From contig CATKZW010000007.1 in NCBI GenBank assembly GCA_949841465.1, positions 1 to 64,000 on the forward strand: a stretch of DNA of 64,000 nucleotides, given 5' to 3'. The notes under the pieces are model-generated. The model worked only from the letters and a program-made list of their open reading frames with translations. It made no database searches and was not told the origin of the DNA. Shown one piece after another: positions 27,648-36,171 of this stretch (position 1 is its first letter; the number at the start of each line of letters is the position of its first letter). The stretch is from an uncultured Oscillospiraceae bacterium (GTDB lineage Bacteria; Bacillota; Clostridia; Oscillospirales; Oscillospiraceae). The position numbers were made by a program, and so were the translations under genes.

Positions 27648-29285
27648 ATGAGGAAAAAACTGTTTTCCCTGGCGCTGGCCCTGGCGCTCTGCCTGGGCCT
27701 GACTGTCCCGGCGTTCGCGGCGGAGGTGAAGATCGTCCAACTCCCCGCCCCCATTGTGGAGGAATACGAGGGTAAGGTAAAGTATAGCACAGATAACTTC
27801 TACGAGGGCCTTGCGCGGCTGTGGGTATATGAGAAAGATGGGACAAAGACAGGCTATATCGACAAGACGGGTAAGGTGGTGATTCCCGCTGAATATGGCT
27901 CGGCTTGGGAATTCTCCGAGGGCTTGGCGGCGGTAGAGAAGGACGGCAAAATTGGTGTTATCGACAAGACCGGAAAGACAGTGATCCCCTTCCAATATTC
28001 CTGGGCTGAATATTTGTGGCCTGATGGTTCCTCCTCGATGTTCAAACCTTTGGCGGAGTTCCACGAGGGCTTGGCGACAGTGCTGAAGGACGGAAAATAT
28101 GGCTACATTGACAAAACCGGCAAGGAGGTAATTCCCCGCCAGTATCAAACAGCGAAGTCTTTTTCCGAGGGCCTTGCGGCGGTGCAGAAGGACGGCAAAT
28201 GGGGCTTTATCGACAAAACCGGCAAGGTGGTCATCCCCTTCCAGTATGGCGACGCTGTTTCCTTCTCCGAGGGCCTTGCGGCGGTGCAGAAAAACGGAAA
28301 ATGGAGCTATATTGACAAGACCGGCAAGGAGTTCCTTTCCGTCTCGTATGATGACGTTTATTCCTTCTCCGAGGGCTTGGCGGCGGTGAAGGAGGACGGC
28401 AAATGGGGCTATATTGACAGGACCGGCAAGCTGGTCATCCCCTGCAGGTACGAAGCGTACGCGAACTCCTTCTCCGGGGGCTTCGCGATAGTATCTGATT
28501 GGTATAACGATGAGCAAGCCTCCAAGCCTCAGAAGCGCCCTATGGCCGGCATCATTGACAAAACCGGCAAGGAGGTGGTTCCGCCCGAGGTGCATACGGA
28601 AAACGGCGCGGAATATATCCTTTTATATGGCGGCAGAAGTTCCTATTTCTGCAACGGCATTGCGCAGTTGTTGAACTTTTGTGTAAACGGCAGTGAGGAT
28701 AAATCTATCGCCTATGGGGACACTTCTGTGGCTTATTTTGCCATCACCGTAGACGCCAAGGTCGCCGACTGGGCGCGGGAGCAGGTGGACAGCGCGGCGC
28801 TCAAGGGCCTCATGCCGGACAGCCTGGGGGATGATTTCACGGTGAACATCACCCGCGCCCAGTTCGCGGCTGTAGCCGTGGAGCTGTACGAGGCCATGAG
28901 CGGCGAGGAGGCCCCCGCCCCCGGCGGCAGCCCCTTCTCCGACACCGACGACCCCGCTGTCATCCAGGCCAACGCCCTGGGTATTGTGGACGGCAAGGGC
29001 GACGGGAAGTTTGCCCCTGACGATTTGGTGACCCGCCAGGAGGCCGCGCTGATGCTGTCCCGCGTATATACCAGGCTGGGCGGCGAGATTCCCAAGGTAG
29101 AGGCCACCACCTTTGCCGATAATGACAAGGTGGCGGGCTGGGCCATGGACGCGGTGGCGTTCATGTCGGATAACAAGATCGTAAACGGCAAGGGGGACAA
29201 CAAGTTCGACCCCCTGGGCAGCGCCAGCGTCCAGGAGGCCATGGTGATCGCCCTGCGGATGTTTGAGAATTTGGACGTGGAGTAA
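27648..29285 (+). CDS. Secreted WG-repeat protein with SLH domains
   Basis: A 545-residue exported protein. Residues 1-24 are a signal peptide (ending AFAAE). About residues 45-310 hold WG-type repeats of roughly 35 residues, each like FSEGLAAVQKDGKWGFIDKTGKVVIP, predicted to form beta structure and probably bind other proteins or glycans. From about residue 380 the chain has two clear SLH-like modules (DAVAFMSDNKIVNGKGDNKFDP is the second) preceded by a weaker one; SLH modules attach proteins to pyruvylated cell-wall polymer. ATG 27648 has an AAGGAG ribosome site. The near-identical WG units could recombine and vary in number. Confidence 0.85.
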   Translation: MRKKLFSLALALALCLGLTVPAFAAEVKIVQLPAPIVEEYEGKVKYSTDNFYEGLARLWVYEKDGTKTGYIDKTGKVVIPAEYGSAWEFSEGLAAVEKDGKIGVIDKTGKTVIPFQYSWAEYLWPDGSSSMFKPLAEFHEGLATVLKDGKYGYIDKTGKEVIPRQYQTAKSFSEGLAAVQKDGKWGFIDKTGKVVIPFQYGDAVSFSEGLAAVQKNGKWSYIDKTGKEFLSVSYDDVYSFSEGLAAVKEDGKWGYIDRTGKLVIPCRYEAYANSFSGGFAIVSDWYNDEQASKPQKRPMAGIIDKTGKEVVPPEVHTENGAEYILLYGGRSSYFCNGIAQLLNFCVNGSEDKSIAYGDTSVAYFAITVDAKVADWAREQVDSAALKGLMPDSLGDDFTVNITRAQFAAVAVELYEAMSGEEAPAPGGSPFSDTDDPAVIQANALGIVDGKGDGKFAPDDLVTRQEAALMLSRVYTRLGGEIPKVEATTFADNDKVAGWAMDAVAFMSDNKIVNGKGDNKFDPLGSASVQEAMVIALRMFENLDVE

Positions 29286-29326
29286 ACCGGGCCTTGGCCC
29301 GTGAGCGATTTGGAAAACAGGCAGAA

Positions 29327-29366
29327 AAAAGGGGAGCGTCAGCTTGCGGGCCGGCGCTCCCCTTTT
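29327..29366. terminator. Terminator between the WG/SLH gene and the WYL regulator
   Basis: Arms AAAAGGGGAGCG (29327-29338) and CGCTCCCCTTTT (29355-29366) suit both convergent genes. Confidence 0.75.
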
Positions 29367-29415
29367 ATTCCAGTTGCCGCGCTGCCCCTGTTCACGGTGC
29401 GCGGCTTCGCGCTTT

Positions 29416-30663
29416 TTACTTTTTCCAGCGCTTCAGCAGGGGGAAGAACTGGTGCATCTGGGCCTTAGCCTGCTCGGCAGTCATGCCGGGATTGGCCTGG
29501 ACCATCATGGGGGTGCAGAAGTCGATCATCTCCTCCATGGTCATCTCCCCCACGAACTTCCCATCCTTGTAGCAGTAGGAGCAGTAGTCGGCGTTGGGGG
29601 AGCCGTCCGCCTCGGTGCCCAGCTCCACGCCGGGGGTAAGAGGCATCCCGCAGGACTGGCAGAATTTCATGTCTTTGTAGTTTTCCATAGTTGGAACCTC
29701 CTTTGTTTTGGATGATCCCATGGTAACATCCTGAACCGGACAAGGTATGTCAGGTTTCTCAGAGTGAGCCCGAAAAATTTCCTGGCCCAATGCGGCCAGC
29801 CTCCGGCGGAGCGTATCGGGCGAAAGCACCTCCACCCCCGCGCCAAAGCTGAGCAGGTAGCCGTACAGCCACTGGTCCTCGGGAAACACCGTCTCCACCA
29901 GCAGGGAGCCGTCCTCCTGCCGGGCCACACAGCTCTGGTCAAACTCGTCGTACACCCGGTAGGCCATGCAGGAGGCAAAGCGGAGCTTCACCTCCACCCG
30001 GAACAGAGGTGGGATATCGCCGGAGTAGTCAATGCCCGGCGGGGTCAGGCGGCGGTGGAACACCTCCCCGGCGAAGGCGGGGGACAGGATGCGGGACAGG
30101 CGGAAGGTGCGGTAGTCCTCCCGCTCCAAATCGAAGGCTTGCAGATACCACCCCTGGCCTTTGAACACCAGCCGGGCGGGGAGCACCTTCCGCGCCCGGC
30201 TGGAGCCGTAGGAGCTGGCGTAGTCGAAGGCCAGGACCTGCCGCTCCAGCACGGCTTGTTTCAGGAGCTGGAACTTCTCGTTGTCCGCGTCCCCCGCCCC
30301 CCAGCGGGAGAGATTGACCTGCAGCCAGTCCTCCTGCCCCCGGCGGAACAGGGCGGACAGCTTGGTCAGCGCCTGCTCCCCCTCCTGGTTGGGGAGGCTT
30401 TGGAGGGCTGTGAGCAGCTGCTGCTGTTCCTGGTCGGTGAACGCGGCACGGTCCAGGACGTAGCCGTCCAGCAGGGCCACGCCGCCCCCAGCCCCCTGGG
30501 TGGTGTACACCGGCACCCCGGCGGCGGACAGGGCGTCCACGTCCCGCAGCACCGTGCGGGTGGAGACCTCCAGCCGTTCGGCCAGCTCCCCGGCAGTCAT
30601 GCGGCCCTTCTCCAGCAAAAGGTACACCATCTGGAATTGCCGGGCGACGATGGACATGGTCAA
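29416..30663 (-). CDS. WYL-domain regulator fused to a zinc-ribbon protein
   Basis: A 415-residue protein. Residues 1-60 are a DeoR-like winged helix (GRMTAGELAERLEVSTRTVLRDVDAL), residues about 130-310 a WYL domain (LAFDYASSYGSSRARKVLP, GWYLQAFDLEREDYRTFRLSRI) that senses ligands or nucleic acid, and residues 326-415 a treble-clef zinc ribbon (KFCQSCGMPL ... DYCSYCYKDGKF). The ribbon part is usually a separate small protein. Inside the gene AAAGGAGG (29697-29704) stands 8 bases before ATG 29688, an ideal start for MENYKDMKFCQSCGMPL, so a second 91-residue product is likely. The frame runs through without a stop between the parts. Confidence 0.83.
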   Translation of the reverse strand: MTMSIVARQFQMVYLLLEKGRMTAGELAERLEVSTRTVLRDVDALSAAGVPVYTTQGAGGGVALLDGYVLDRAAFTDQEQQQLLTALQSLPNQEGEQALTKLSALFRRGQEDWLQVNLSRWGAGDADNEKFQLLKQAVLERQVLAFDYASSYGSSRARKVLPARLVFKGQGWYLQAFDLEREDYRTFRLSRILSPAFAGEVFHRRLTPPGIDYSGDIPPLFRVEVKLRFASCMAYRVYDEFDQSCVARQEDGSLLVETVFPEDQWLYGYLLSFGAGVEVLSPDTLRRRLAALGQEIFRAHSEKPDIPCPVQDVTMGSSKTKEVPTMENYKDMKFCQSCGMPLTPGVELGTEADGSPNADYCSYCYKDGKFVGEMTMEEMIDFCTPMMVQANPGMTAEQAKAQMHQFFPLLKRWKK

Positions 30664-30858
30664 GCCCCCTCTCTTTTCTTTATTGTACCATAGACGGGAA
30701 AAAAGGGAAAGGTCCTTCCATATCCTTCTTTTTCTTAAAAGACGCCGAAGGATTTTCAGACCGCTGACAGGAAGGGCCGATTGATATCAGCAGCCGTGAC
30801 CCTCAATCCAGATTCAGCACATGGGCCCTGCTGCAATCGCAAAAAGCGCCGCCCCCTC

Positions 30859-30887
30859 TTGACAAGCTGGTTTATATGTTGTAAACT
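30859..30887 (+). promoter_or_regulatory. blaI promoter with overlapping operator
   Basis: TTGACA (30859-30864), 17-bp spacer, TAAACT (30882-30887). The spacer and -10 contain the dyad GTTTA...TAAAC (30870-30886), well placed for autorepression by the BlaI-like protein. Confidence 0.6.
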
Positions 30888-30938
30888 AAAGCCAGGCTAC
30901 AAGCAGTAAACCAACATCAGCCCGAGGAGGGACCGCGT

Positions 30939-31307
30939 ATGACGCAATACACACAATACAAGCTGGGCGAGGTGGAGTCCGCCTTCGCCGCCCTGATCTG
31001 GGACAACGAGCCGCTCCCATCCAGCCGCCTGGTGGAGCTGTGCGCCGAAAAGCTGGACTGGAAAAAGTCCACCACCTACACCGTCCTGCGCCGCCTGTGC
31101 CAGAAGGGCATCTTCCAAAACCAAAACGGGGTGGTGAGCTCCCTCATCGGCCGGGAGGAGTTCGCCGCCCGCCAGAGCCGGGAGTTCGTGGATCAGGCCT
31201 TTGACGGCTCCCTTCCCAAATTCCTGGCCGCCTTCGCCAGCCGCAAAAAGCTGAGCGCCGAGGAGATTGAGCAGCTCCAGCGGCTCATCGACGAGAACAG
31301 GGGGTGA
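30939..31307 (+). CDS. BlaI/MecI-family repressor
   Basis: A 122-residue winged-helix repressor: LGEVESAFAALIWDNEPL at the start, recognition helix in KKSTTYTVLRRLCQKGIF and a C-terminal dimerisation helix. Family members bind a dyad over their own promoter and leave DNA when cut after a BlaR1-type signal. It precedes the BlaR1-like gene by 4 bases. No beta-lactamase gene is nearby. Confidence 0.9.
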   Translation: MTQYTQYKLGEVESAFAALIWDNEPLPSSRLVELCAEKLDWKKSTTYTVLRRLCQKGIFQNQNGVVSSLIGREEFAARQSREFVDQAFDGSLPKFLAAFASRKKLSAEEIEQLQRLIDENRG

Positions 31308-31311
31308 GGGC

Positions 31312-33411
31312 GTGGAAAAGCTGTTCCTCACCGTTCTGGGCATGAGCGGGACCGCGGCGGTGGTCATTTTGCTGGTGCTGCTGGCCCGGCTGGCCCTGCG
31401 GAGAGCGCCCAAGGTGTTCTCCTACGCCCTGTGGGCGGTGGTGCTGTTCCGGCTGCTGTGCCCCTTCACCATCCCCAGCACGTTCAGCCTGCTCCCCGCG
31501 GTGCAGACCTCCCCCGCCGGCGCGGAGCTGACCCGGGTCACGGTCTACACCGGCATTGCGGCGGTGAACATCCCGGTAAATGATTATCTGTCCGAGCACC
31601 CCTACCCTGTGGAATTCACGCAGTCTGAGCGGAAAGGGGACCCCTGCGCCCAGTACCTGGAGGGCATCGGCCGCATGGTGGGGACCGCCGCCCCGGACTG
31701 GGTCTTCATCGCCTGCCGGGTGTGGCTGGCGGGAGCCGTCCTTCTGCTGGGGTACGGCGCGGTCTCCCTGCTGATTCTCCGGCGGCGGCTCGTCGGGTCC
31801 GTCCCGCTGGCCGGGGAGAAGCACGTCCGGCTGGCCGACCATATCCCCTCCCCCTTTGTGCTGGGGCTGTTTCGGCCCCGCATCTACCTACCCTCCGACC
31901 TGCCCGAGGAGGAGCGGGACTATATCCTCCTCCACGAGCGCACCCACATCCGCCGGGGGGACCACGTCTTCCGGGCGCTGGCCTGGCTGGCGCTGGCGGT
32001 CCACTGGTTCAACCCGCTGGTGTGGCTGGCCTTCCACCTGGCGGGGAAGGACATGGAGATGTCCTGCGACGAGGCGGTGCTGCGCAAAATGGGCCGGGAC
32101 GTCCGAGCGGACTACTCCTCCTCCCTGCTGCGGCTGTCCACGGGGAGGCGTCTCCCGGCGGGCCCCCTGGCCTTCGGCGGCGGCGACCCCCAGAGCCGCA
32201 TCAAGAACGTGCTCCGCTACAAAAAGCCCGCCCTGTGGGTGATAGCGGCAGCGCTGATCCTGGTGCTGTGCGCGGGAGCGGCGCTGGCCACCAACCCCGG
32301 CGTCGTGCTCGGCTCCCCCGAGCCGGCCCCCATCGAATTTCACGAGCCCGGTCTGGCGGAGACGTGGCTGGACACCGGATTCCCGGACAGCGTCGAACCA
32401 TTCTCCCCCACCGCCGACCTGACCTTTACCATGGACGAGTCGGACCCATCCGGCCCGGTGGTCCGCATTGACGGCGCCGTGAGCGGCGTGAAGCTGACGC
32501 GGGGAGCCTTCTGGTACCCCGAGCAGGCGGTGTGGGGCGAGCATCCTATGGGGGAGCTGTCCATGATAGTTCCCGCCTTCACCGACGAGATTGCAGGACA
32601 CGTTTTCGCATGGTGGACGGATGAGACCCACACGTCGGTCACCGTGTCCACCAAGATGTCGGCCCTGCTCAGCAGTCTGTTTAATGTGGGCTGGTGGGAG
32701 TTCACCGTAGACCTGTCAAACGGCGGCACGGTGACCGAGATGACCGCCCATCCCCTCCGCGATGTGCCGGGTCAGCCGGATCGCTTGACCGGCGAGACGC
32801 GGATGTACCCCGCGTCCATCACGGACGCGGAAGCGGTGCAGGCCGCCCTCGTTGCCGCCAAGCTGATGACTGCGGCGGAGGACTACTACAACAACGCGCG
32901 GCCCTCTGTTGCGGAGCCGCTGCCAATTCAGCAGGTTTTGTCCTACCACTGCCCTGACGACGGCAACCGGCTCATCGTGGACGGGCTGGGTGCTTACGTG
33001 GAATGGGACAATGTGCGCCACGGGGAAGGAACACCAGAGAATGCGGTAGGTATCCTCAATTTCGCCGGGGACCCCGCCTTTTTCTGCCCCAGTCTGGCGG
33101 GCACGGCGGTGGAGGGCAATGCCGGATGGATGGATCGGGACGGAACCGTCCTGTATACCCATTTCACCGTCAAGGTCAACCGCGCCGCCGGCGGAACCCT
33201 TTCCGGCTTCACAATGGAGTTCATTGCGGACTTGAGCCGCGGCACAGCCACCCAGCGGGCTTTTCTGTCCGATGAGGAGGGCGAAACCCTGGAGCTCACC
33301 GACCAGGAGATGGCCGACATGGCCCGGGTCCTGGCCCAGGTTCTGGATGGGGCGGAGGCGTATTTCTATGACGCCGCCGCAAACGGGCCGACCAATATGC
33401 CGGTTTCTTAA
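31312..33411 (+). CDS. BlaR1-like M56 metalloprotease with an unusual outer domain
   Basis: A 699-residue membrane protein. Hydrophobic helices lie near residues 10-28, 33-55, 130-150 and 305-325. The M56 zinc protease motif is intact: HERTH (208-212) with the following ALAVHWFNPLVW and DMEMSCDEAVL. Normally the C-terminus is a penicillin-binding sensor. Here residues 330-699 have no SxxK transpeptidase motif and resemble nothing I recognise, so the signal sensed is probably not a beta-lactam. GTG 31312 after GGGTGAGG is chosen because the frame upstream lies inside blaI. It forms an operon with the repressor. Confidence 0.85.
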   Translation: MEKLFLTVLGMSGTAAVVILLVLLARLALRRAPKVFSYALWAVVLFRLLCPFTIPSTFSLLPAVQTSPAGAELTRVTVYTGIAAVNIPVNDYLSEHPYPVEFTQSERKGDPCAQYLEGIGRMVGTAAPDWVFIACRVWLAGAVLLLGYGAVSLLILRRRLVGSVPLAGEKHVRLADHIPSPFVLGLFRPRIYLPSDLPEEERDYILLHERTHIRRGDHVFRALAWLALAVHWFNPLVWLAFHLAGKDMEMSCDEAVLRKMGRDVRADYSSSLLRLSTGRRLPAGPLAFGGGDPQSRIKNVLRYKKPALWVIAAALILVLCAGAALATNPGVVLGSPEPAPIEFHEPGLAETWLDTGFPDSVEPFSPTADLTFTMDESDPSGPVVRIDGAVSGVKLTRGAFWYPEQAVWGEHPMGELSMIVPAFTDEIAGHVFAWWTDETHTSVTVSTKMSALLSSLFNVGWWEFTVDLSNGGTVTEMTAHPLRDVPGQPDRLTGETRMYPASITDAEAVQAALVAAKLMTAAEDYYNNARPSVAEPLPIQQVLSYHCPDDGNRLIVDGLGAYVEWDNVRHGEGTPENAVGILNFAGDPAFFCPSLAGTAVEGNAGWMDRDGTVLYTHFTVKVNRAAGGTLSGFTMEFIADLSRGTATQRAFLSDEEGETLELTDQEMADMARVLAQVLDGAEAYFYDAAANGPTNMPVS

Positions 33412-33414
33412 CGC

Positions 33415-33455
33415 AAAACAGCTTCTCCGCCCAATCCGGGCGGGGAAGCTGTTTT
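33415..33455. terminator. Bidirectional terminator between blaR1-like gene and thyX
   Basis: Arms AAAACAGCTTC (33415-33425) and GAAGCTGTTTT (33445-33455) around an inner CCGCCC/GGGCGG stem. Confidence 0.85.
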
Positions 33456-33492
33456 GATATACGTTCCAATGGCGCGGGCGCTTTCCCTTGCC

Positions 33493-34131
33493 CTACGCCC
33501 GGTCCCCCGTGTCCGCGATGCCGTCGAAGACCACGGGCACCGCCTCCTGGAAGGCCCTGAGCATGGGCAGGGCGATCTCCCGCATCTGAGGATGGGCGGG
33601 GGCCGCCGCCCGGAGCTTGAAGAAGTGCCGCCACTCCCGCAGATCCATGGTGGCCACCAGCTCCGTTTTCAGGCTGTTGGGCAGCACCGTCCGGGCCTCC
33701 TGGGCCGTGGCCCCCAGCTCCAGCAGGGACAGGTACGCCCGCTCCGCCGCGGCCATGGCCTCCTCCCAAACCCGGAACTTCTCCGGCTCGTCGTTCCAGA
33801 AAAACGGTCGGATGAAGGTCACCTCGTTCTGGAACTTGTCCAGGGAGTAGTTGCAGTACCGGGTGCTCTCCTGGCTGTAGCTGGCGATGCGGTGGCGGAC
33901 AATCTCGTGGCTGACCCCCCGGTCGCACACAATCCGCACCGACAGCTTTTCGTGCTCCAGCACCGATTCATGGCCGTTTTCCAGAATCCGGCGGACAAAT
34001 CCGGCAGCGGAATCCGGGGTGATTTTCGCCTCGCTCTTGTAGCACACGCGGCCGGCCAGCTCAATTTTTTGCAGCAGGGCCGTCCCGTCCACGCGGTCCA
34101 GCAGTTCAAAGGAAGGGGGGATGATGTTCAT
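33493..34131 (-). CDS. thyX: FAD-dependent thymidylate synthase ThyX
   Basis: A 212-residue flavin enzyme that makes dTMP from dUMP with methylene-tetrahydrofolate. The ThyX motif RHR-x7-S is visible as RHRIASYSQESTRY (from residue 79), with GHESVLEHEKLS before it and NSLKTELVATMDLREWRHFF for substrate binding. ATG 34131 (MNIIPPSF) sits after AAAGAGGTG; GTG 34140 is the alternative. It lies 54 bases after niaR in the same direction. No thyA is present in the window. Confidence 0.95.
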   Translation of the reverse strand: MNIIPPSFELLDRVDGTALLQKIELAGRVCYKSEAKITPDSAAGFVRRILENGHESVLEHEKLSVRIVCDRGVSHEIVRHRIASYSQESTRYCNYSLDKFQNEVTFIRPFFWNDEPEKFRVWEEAMAAAERAYLSLLELGATAQEARTVLPNSLKTELVATMDLREWRHFFKLRAAAPAHPQMREIALPMLRAFQEAVPVVFDGIADTGDRA

Positions 34132-34185
34132 GTCAGGCACCTCTTTTGTTGGATTGATGTTTTTATGCCAGCCCCTGTAGGCGCG

Positions 34186-34695
34186 TTACCGGGCCAGGAA
34201 ACCCGCCCGCTCCAGCTCCGCCGTCACCCGATCCAGGGTCTCCTGATCGGGGCAGCGCAGGGTGTGCAGATGGATGCCGCCGGTCAGCGCGGACAGGGGC
34301 CGGGCGGCGTTTTCCTCAACTTTACGTATAAACTCTCTCACATCATACCGGGAGGAGAGCTCCAGCGGCCCGGTGAGCTGGCCGTACACCGGGTGCTCCA
34401 CGATGACGTTTTCCACCGTGCAGCCCTGGTCCACCATCAGCGTCAGCTCCCGCTCCATGTCCTCCGAGCTGTGGAGGCAGGCCACCGCGCCCACAACGCC
34501 CTCACGGGGGCGCTCCAGCACGTACCCCCTTGGGGTGGCGGTGACCGCCTCCCCGCCCGCCCGGAGCAGGGCCACGTCCCCCACGATAATCTGACGGCTC
34601 ACCGACAGCTTCTGGGCCAGCAGGGTGGCGGACAGGGGCCGGTCGGCGGCCCTCAGGTATTCCAAAATGCGCTGGCGGCGCTCCAGGGTGTTCAT
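34186..34695 (-). CDS. niaR: NiaR-type niacin-responsive repressor (HTH + 3H domain)
   Basis: A 169-residue regulator with an N-terminal helix-turn-helix (LSATLLAQKLSVSRQIIVGDVALLRA) and a C-terminal 3H domain whose conserved histidines appear in ACLHSSED, VIVEHPVYGQL and GGIHLHTL. NiaR binds niacin and represses NAD-synthesis and niacin-uptake genes. ATG 34695 (MNTLERRQRIL) has an AAAGGAG ribosome site. No NAD gene is adjacent, so its targets lie elsewhere or include its own promoter. Confidence 0.88.
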   Translation of the reverse strand: MNTLERRQRILEYLRAADRPLSATLLAQKLSVSRQIIVGDVALLRAGGEAVTATPRGYVLERPREGVVGAVACLHSSEDMERELTLMVDQGCTVENVIVEHPVYGQLTGPLELSSRYDVREFIRKVEENAARPLSALTGGIHLHTLRCPDQETLDRVTAELERAGFLAR

Positions 34696-34737
34696 GGGAA
34701 AGGCTCCTTTCGGCGGTGTGGATCTGTGTCTTGACAA

Positions 34738-34766
34738 AGTATAACACAGACCAACCCCCTTGACAA
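34738..34766 (-). promoter_or_regulatory. niaR promoter
   Basis: Minus strand -35 TTGTCA (34761-34766), 17-bp spacer, -10 TATACT (34738-34743). The partial dyad GTGTTATAC...AAGACAC around the -10 is a candidate NiaR autoregulation site. The -35 lies inside the arm of the preceding terminator. Confidence 0.55.
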
Positions 34767-34798
34767 GTCCGGCCCCGCGGACACGGGGCCGGACTTGT
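34763..34798. terminator. Terminator of the GH18-like gene
   Basis: Arms ACAAGTCCGGCCCC (34763-34776) and GGGGCCGGACTTGT (34785-34798) are perfect and reach the stop codon of the GH18-like gene. Confidence 0.75.
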
Positions 34799-35568
34799 TA
34801 CGTCCCAGGCCCGAAAATCTCCTCCAAATGATCCTCCACCTCCGGCTGGGGCAGCAGGGCGGCGGCGATTCCCAGCCGGTTGGCCGTCTCCAGCTTCTCC
34901 CGGATGGACCTGGGGGTGTCGAACAGCACAAAATGGGCCTGGGGGCCCTTCATGTAGGTGTAGTAGTGGGCGCACAGCCCCCGGTCGAAAAACACCGCGG
35001 GCTCCAGCCGCTCCAGCTGGCCCTCCAGCTGCTCCCGGCCCAGCGGCTCCCCCCGGCCCCGGGCGGGGAGAAGAAAGTCCTCCCGCACCCACTCCACCGC
35101 CAGGGCGGTCCGCCCCGCGCCGTACCGCTCCGCCGCCTCCCGCAGGCGGCGCTCCAGGGTGCCGTGGCTCAGCGCAGAGGGCACCAGCACCCGGGCCTGG
35201 GGCGCGTGGGCGGCGTAGCATTCGGGCACGTACAGCGTCCAGCTCTGGGCGGCGCAGTTGCGGTCCAGAATCTCCACCAGCTTGCCCAGGCAGCCCACCG
35301 GCATCCCCTCAAAGTCGCATACGATCCCCCGGAAGGACCTCCGGCGGCACTCGCCCAGAATCTGGCGGCAGCAGCCCACCGGGTCCCCCGCCCCGTCAAA
35401 CCCGGCGCAGTCCACCTGCATCAGCCCGCCCCGCAGCCCCTGAGGCAGACGGATGCCCAGCAGCTTGGGGCCCGGCCCAACCCGGTAGGCCATGTGGGCC
35501 GGGGTGAGGCCGTAGCTGCGCCCCCCGGTCTCCCGGCCGGCGGGCAGGGCCAATAACAGTTCTTTCAT
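34798..35568 (-). CDS. GH18-like barrel protein of unknown function
   Basis: A 256-residue protein without a signal peptide. It is predicted to form a TIM-like barrel: strands such as GGLMQVDCAGFDG, RGIVCDFEGMP (placed like the DxxDxDxE strand of family 18 glycosidases, but with DFEG only), SWTLYVPECYA and the end AHFVLFDTPRSIREKLETANRLGIAAALL, which resembles the barrel closure of YaaH-type GH18 enzymes. The catalytic motif is incomplete, so it may be a non-catalytic relative. It is divergent from yqeG and upstream of niaR. Confidence 0.45.
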   Translation of the reverse strand: MKELLLALPAGRETGGRSYGLTPAHMAYRVGPGPKLLGIRLPQGLRGGLMQVDCAGFDGAGDPVGCCRQILGECRRRSFRGIVCDFEGMPVGCLGKLVEILDRNCAAQSWTLYVPECYAAHAPQARVLVPSALSHGTLERRLREAAERYGAGRTALAVEWVREDFLLPARGRGEPLGREQLEGQLERLEPAVFFDRGLCAHYYTYMKGPQAHFVLFDTPRSIREKLETANRLGIAAALLPQPEVEDHLEEIFGPGT

Positions 35569-35580
35569 GGGTGTTCCCCC

Positions 35581-35609
35581 TTGCTAACGGCAGAATTTCG
35601 TGATACTAT
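35581..35609 (+). promoter_or_regulatory. Promoter of the yqeG operon
   Basis: TTGCTA (35581-35586), 17-bp spacer, TACTAT (35604-35609), about 50 bases before the yqeG start. Confidence 0.5.
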
Positions 35610-35667
35610 ATCAATCAGTGTTGTATCATAAATCTATGCTCGTCCCGAGCGGAATAGAAGGTGGACT

Positions 35668-36171
35668 ATGGCATGGTTCCGGGCCCGCTTTGTGGCCCAT
35701 GATATCTACGAGCTCACCGGCGCGGCCCTGGAGCGCCGAGGCTTCAAGCTGCTGCTGGCGGACCTGGACAACACCCTGGTCCCCTACGGCGTGCCCCTGC
35801 CGGACGACAAATTGAAGGCGTGGCGGGACGATTTGGCCGCCCACGGGGTGACGCTGTTCGTGCTGTCCAACAACCGGCACGAGAACCGTCCCCGCGTCTT
35901 TGCCGAGGGGCTGGGCGTGCCCTACATCGGCCACGCGGGCAAGCCCAAAACGCCCTCCTTTTACAAGGCCATGGAACGCATGGGCGTGACCCGGGCGCAG
36001 ACCGCCATCGTGGGCGACCAGGTGTTTACCGACGTGTTGGGCGGCAACCGGGCGGGGGTGTCCGCCATCCTGGTGGAGCCCATCCGGCTGGCGGGCAACC
36101 CGGGGCGGTATCTGCGGTACGCCGTGGAGATTCCCTTCCGGCTGCTGTCCGGGAAAGGAGAAAGACTATGA
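35668..36171 (+). CDS. yqeG: YqeG-family HAD phosphatase
   Basis: A 167-residue HAD-IIIA phosphatase. Motif I is DLDNTLVPYG (D32, D34), motif II LFVLSNN, motif III the Lys of HAGKPKTPSF, motif IV VGDQVFTDVLGG. YqeG proteins are common in Firmicutes, often near ribosome or replication genes, and their substrate is uncertain. ATG 35668 follows GAAGGTGG. The stop overlaps the next start as ATGA. Confidence 0.92.
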   Translation: MAWFRARFVAHDIYELTGAALERRGFKLLLADLDNTLVPYGVPLPDDKLKAWRDDLAAHGVTLFVLSNNRHENRPRVFAEGLGVPYIGHAGKPKTPSFYKAMERMGVTRAQTAIVGDQVFTDVLGGNRAGVSAILVEPIRLAGNPGRYLRYAVEIPFRLLSGKGERL

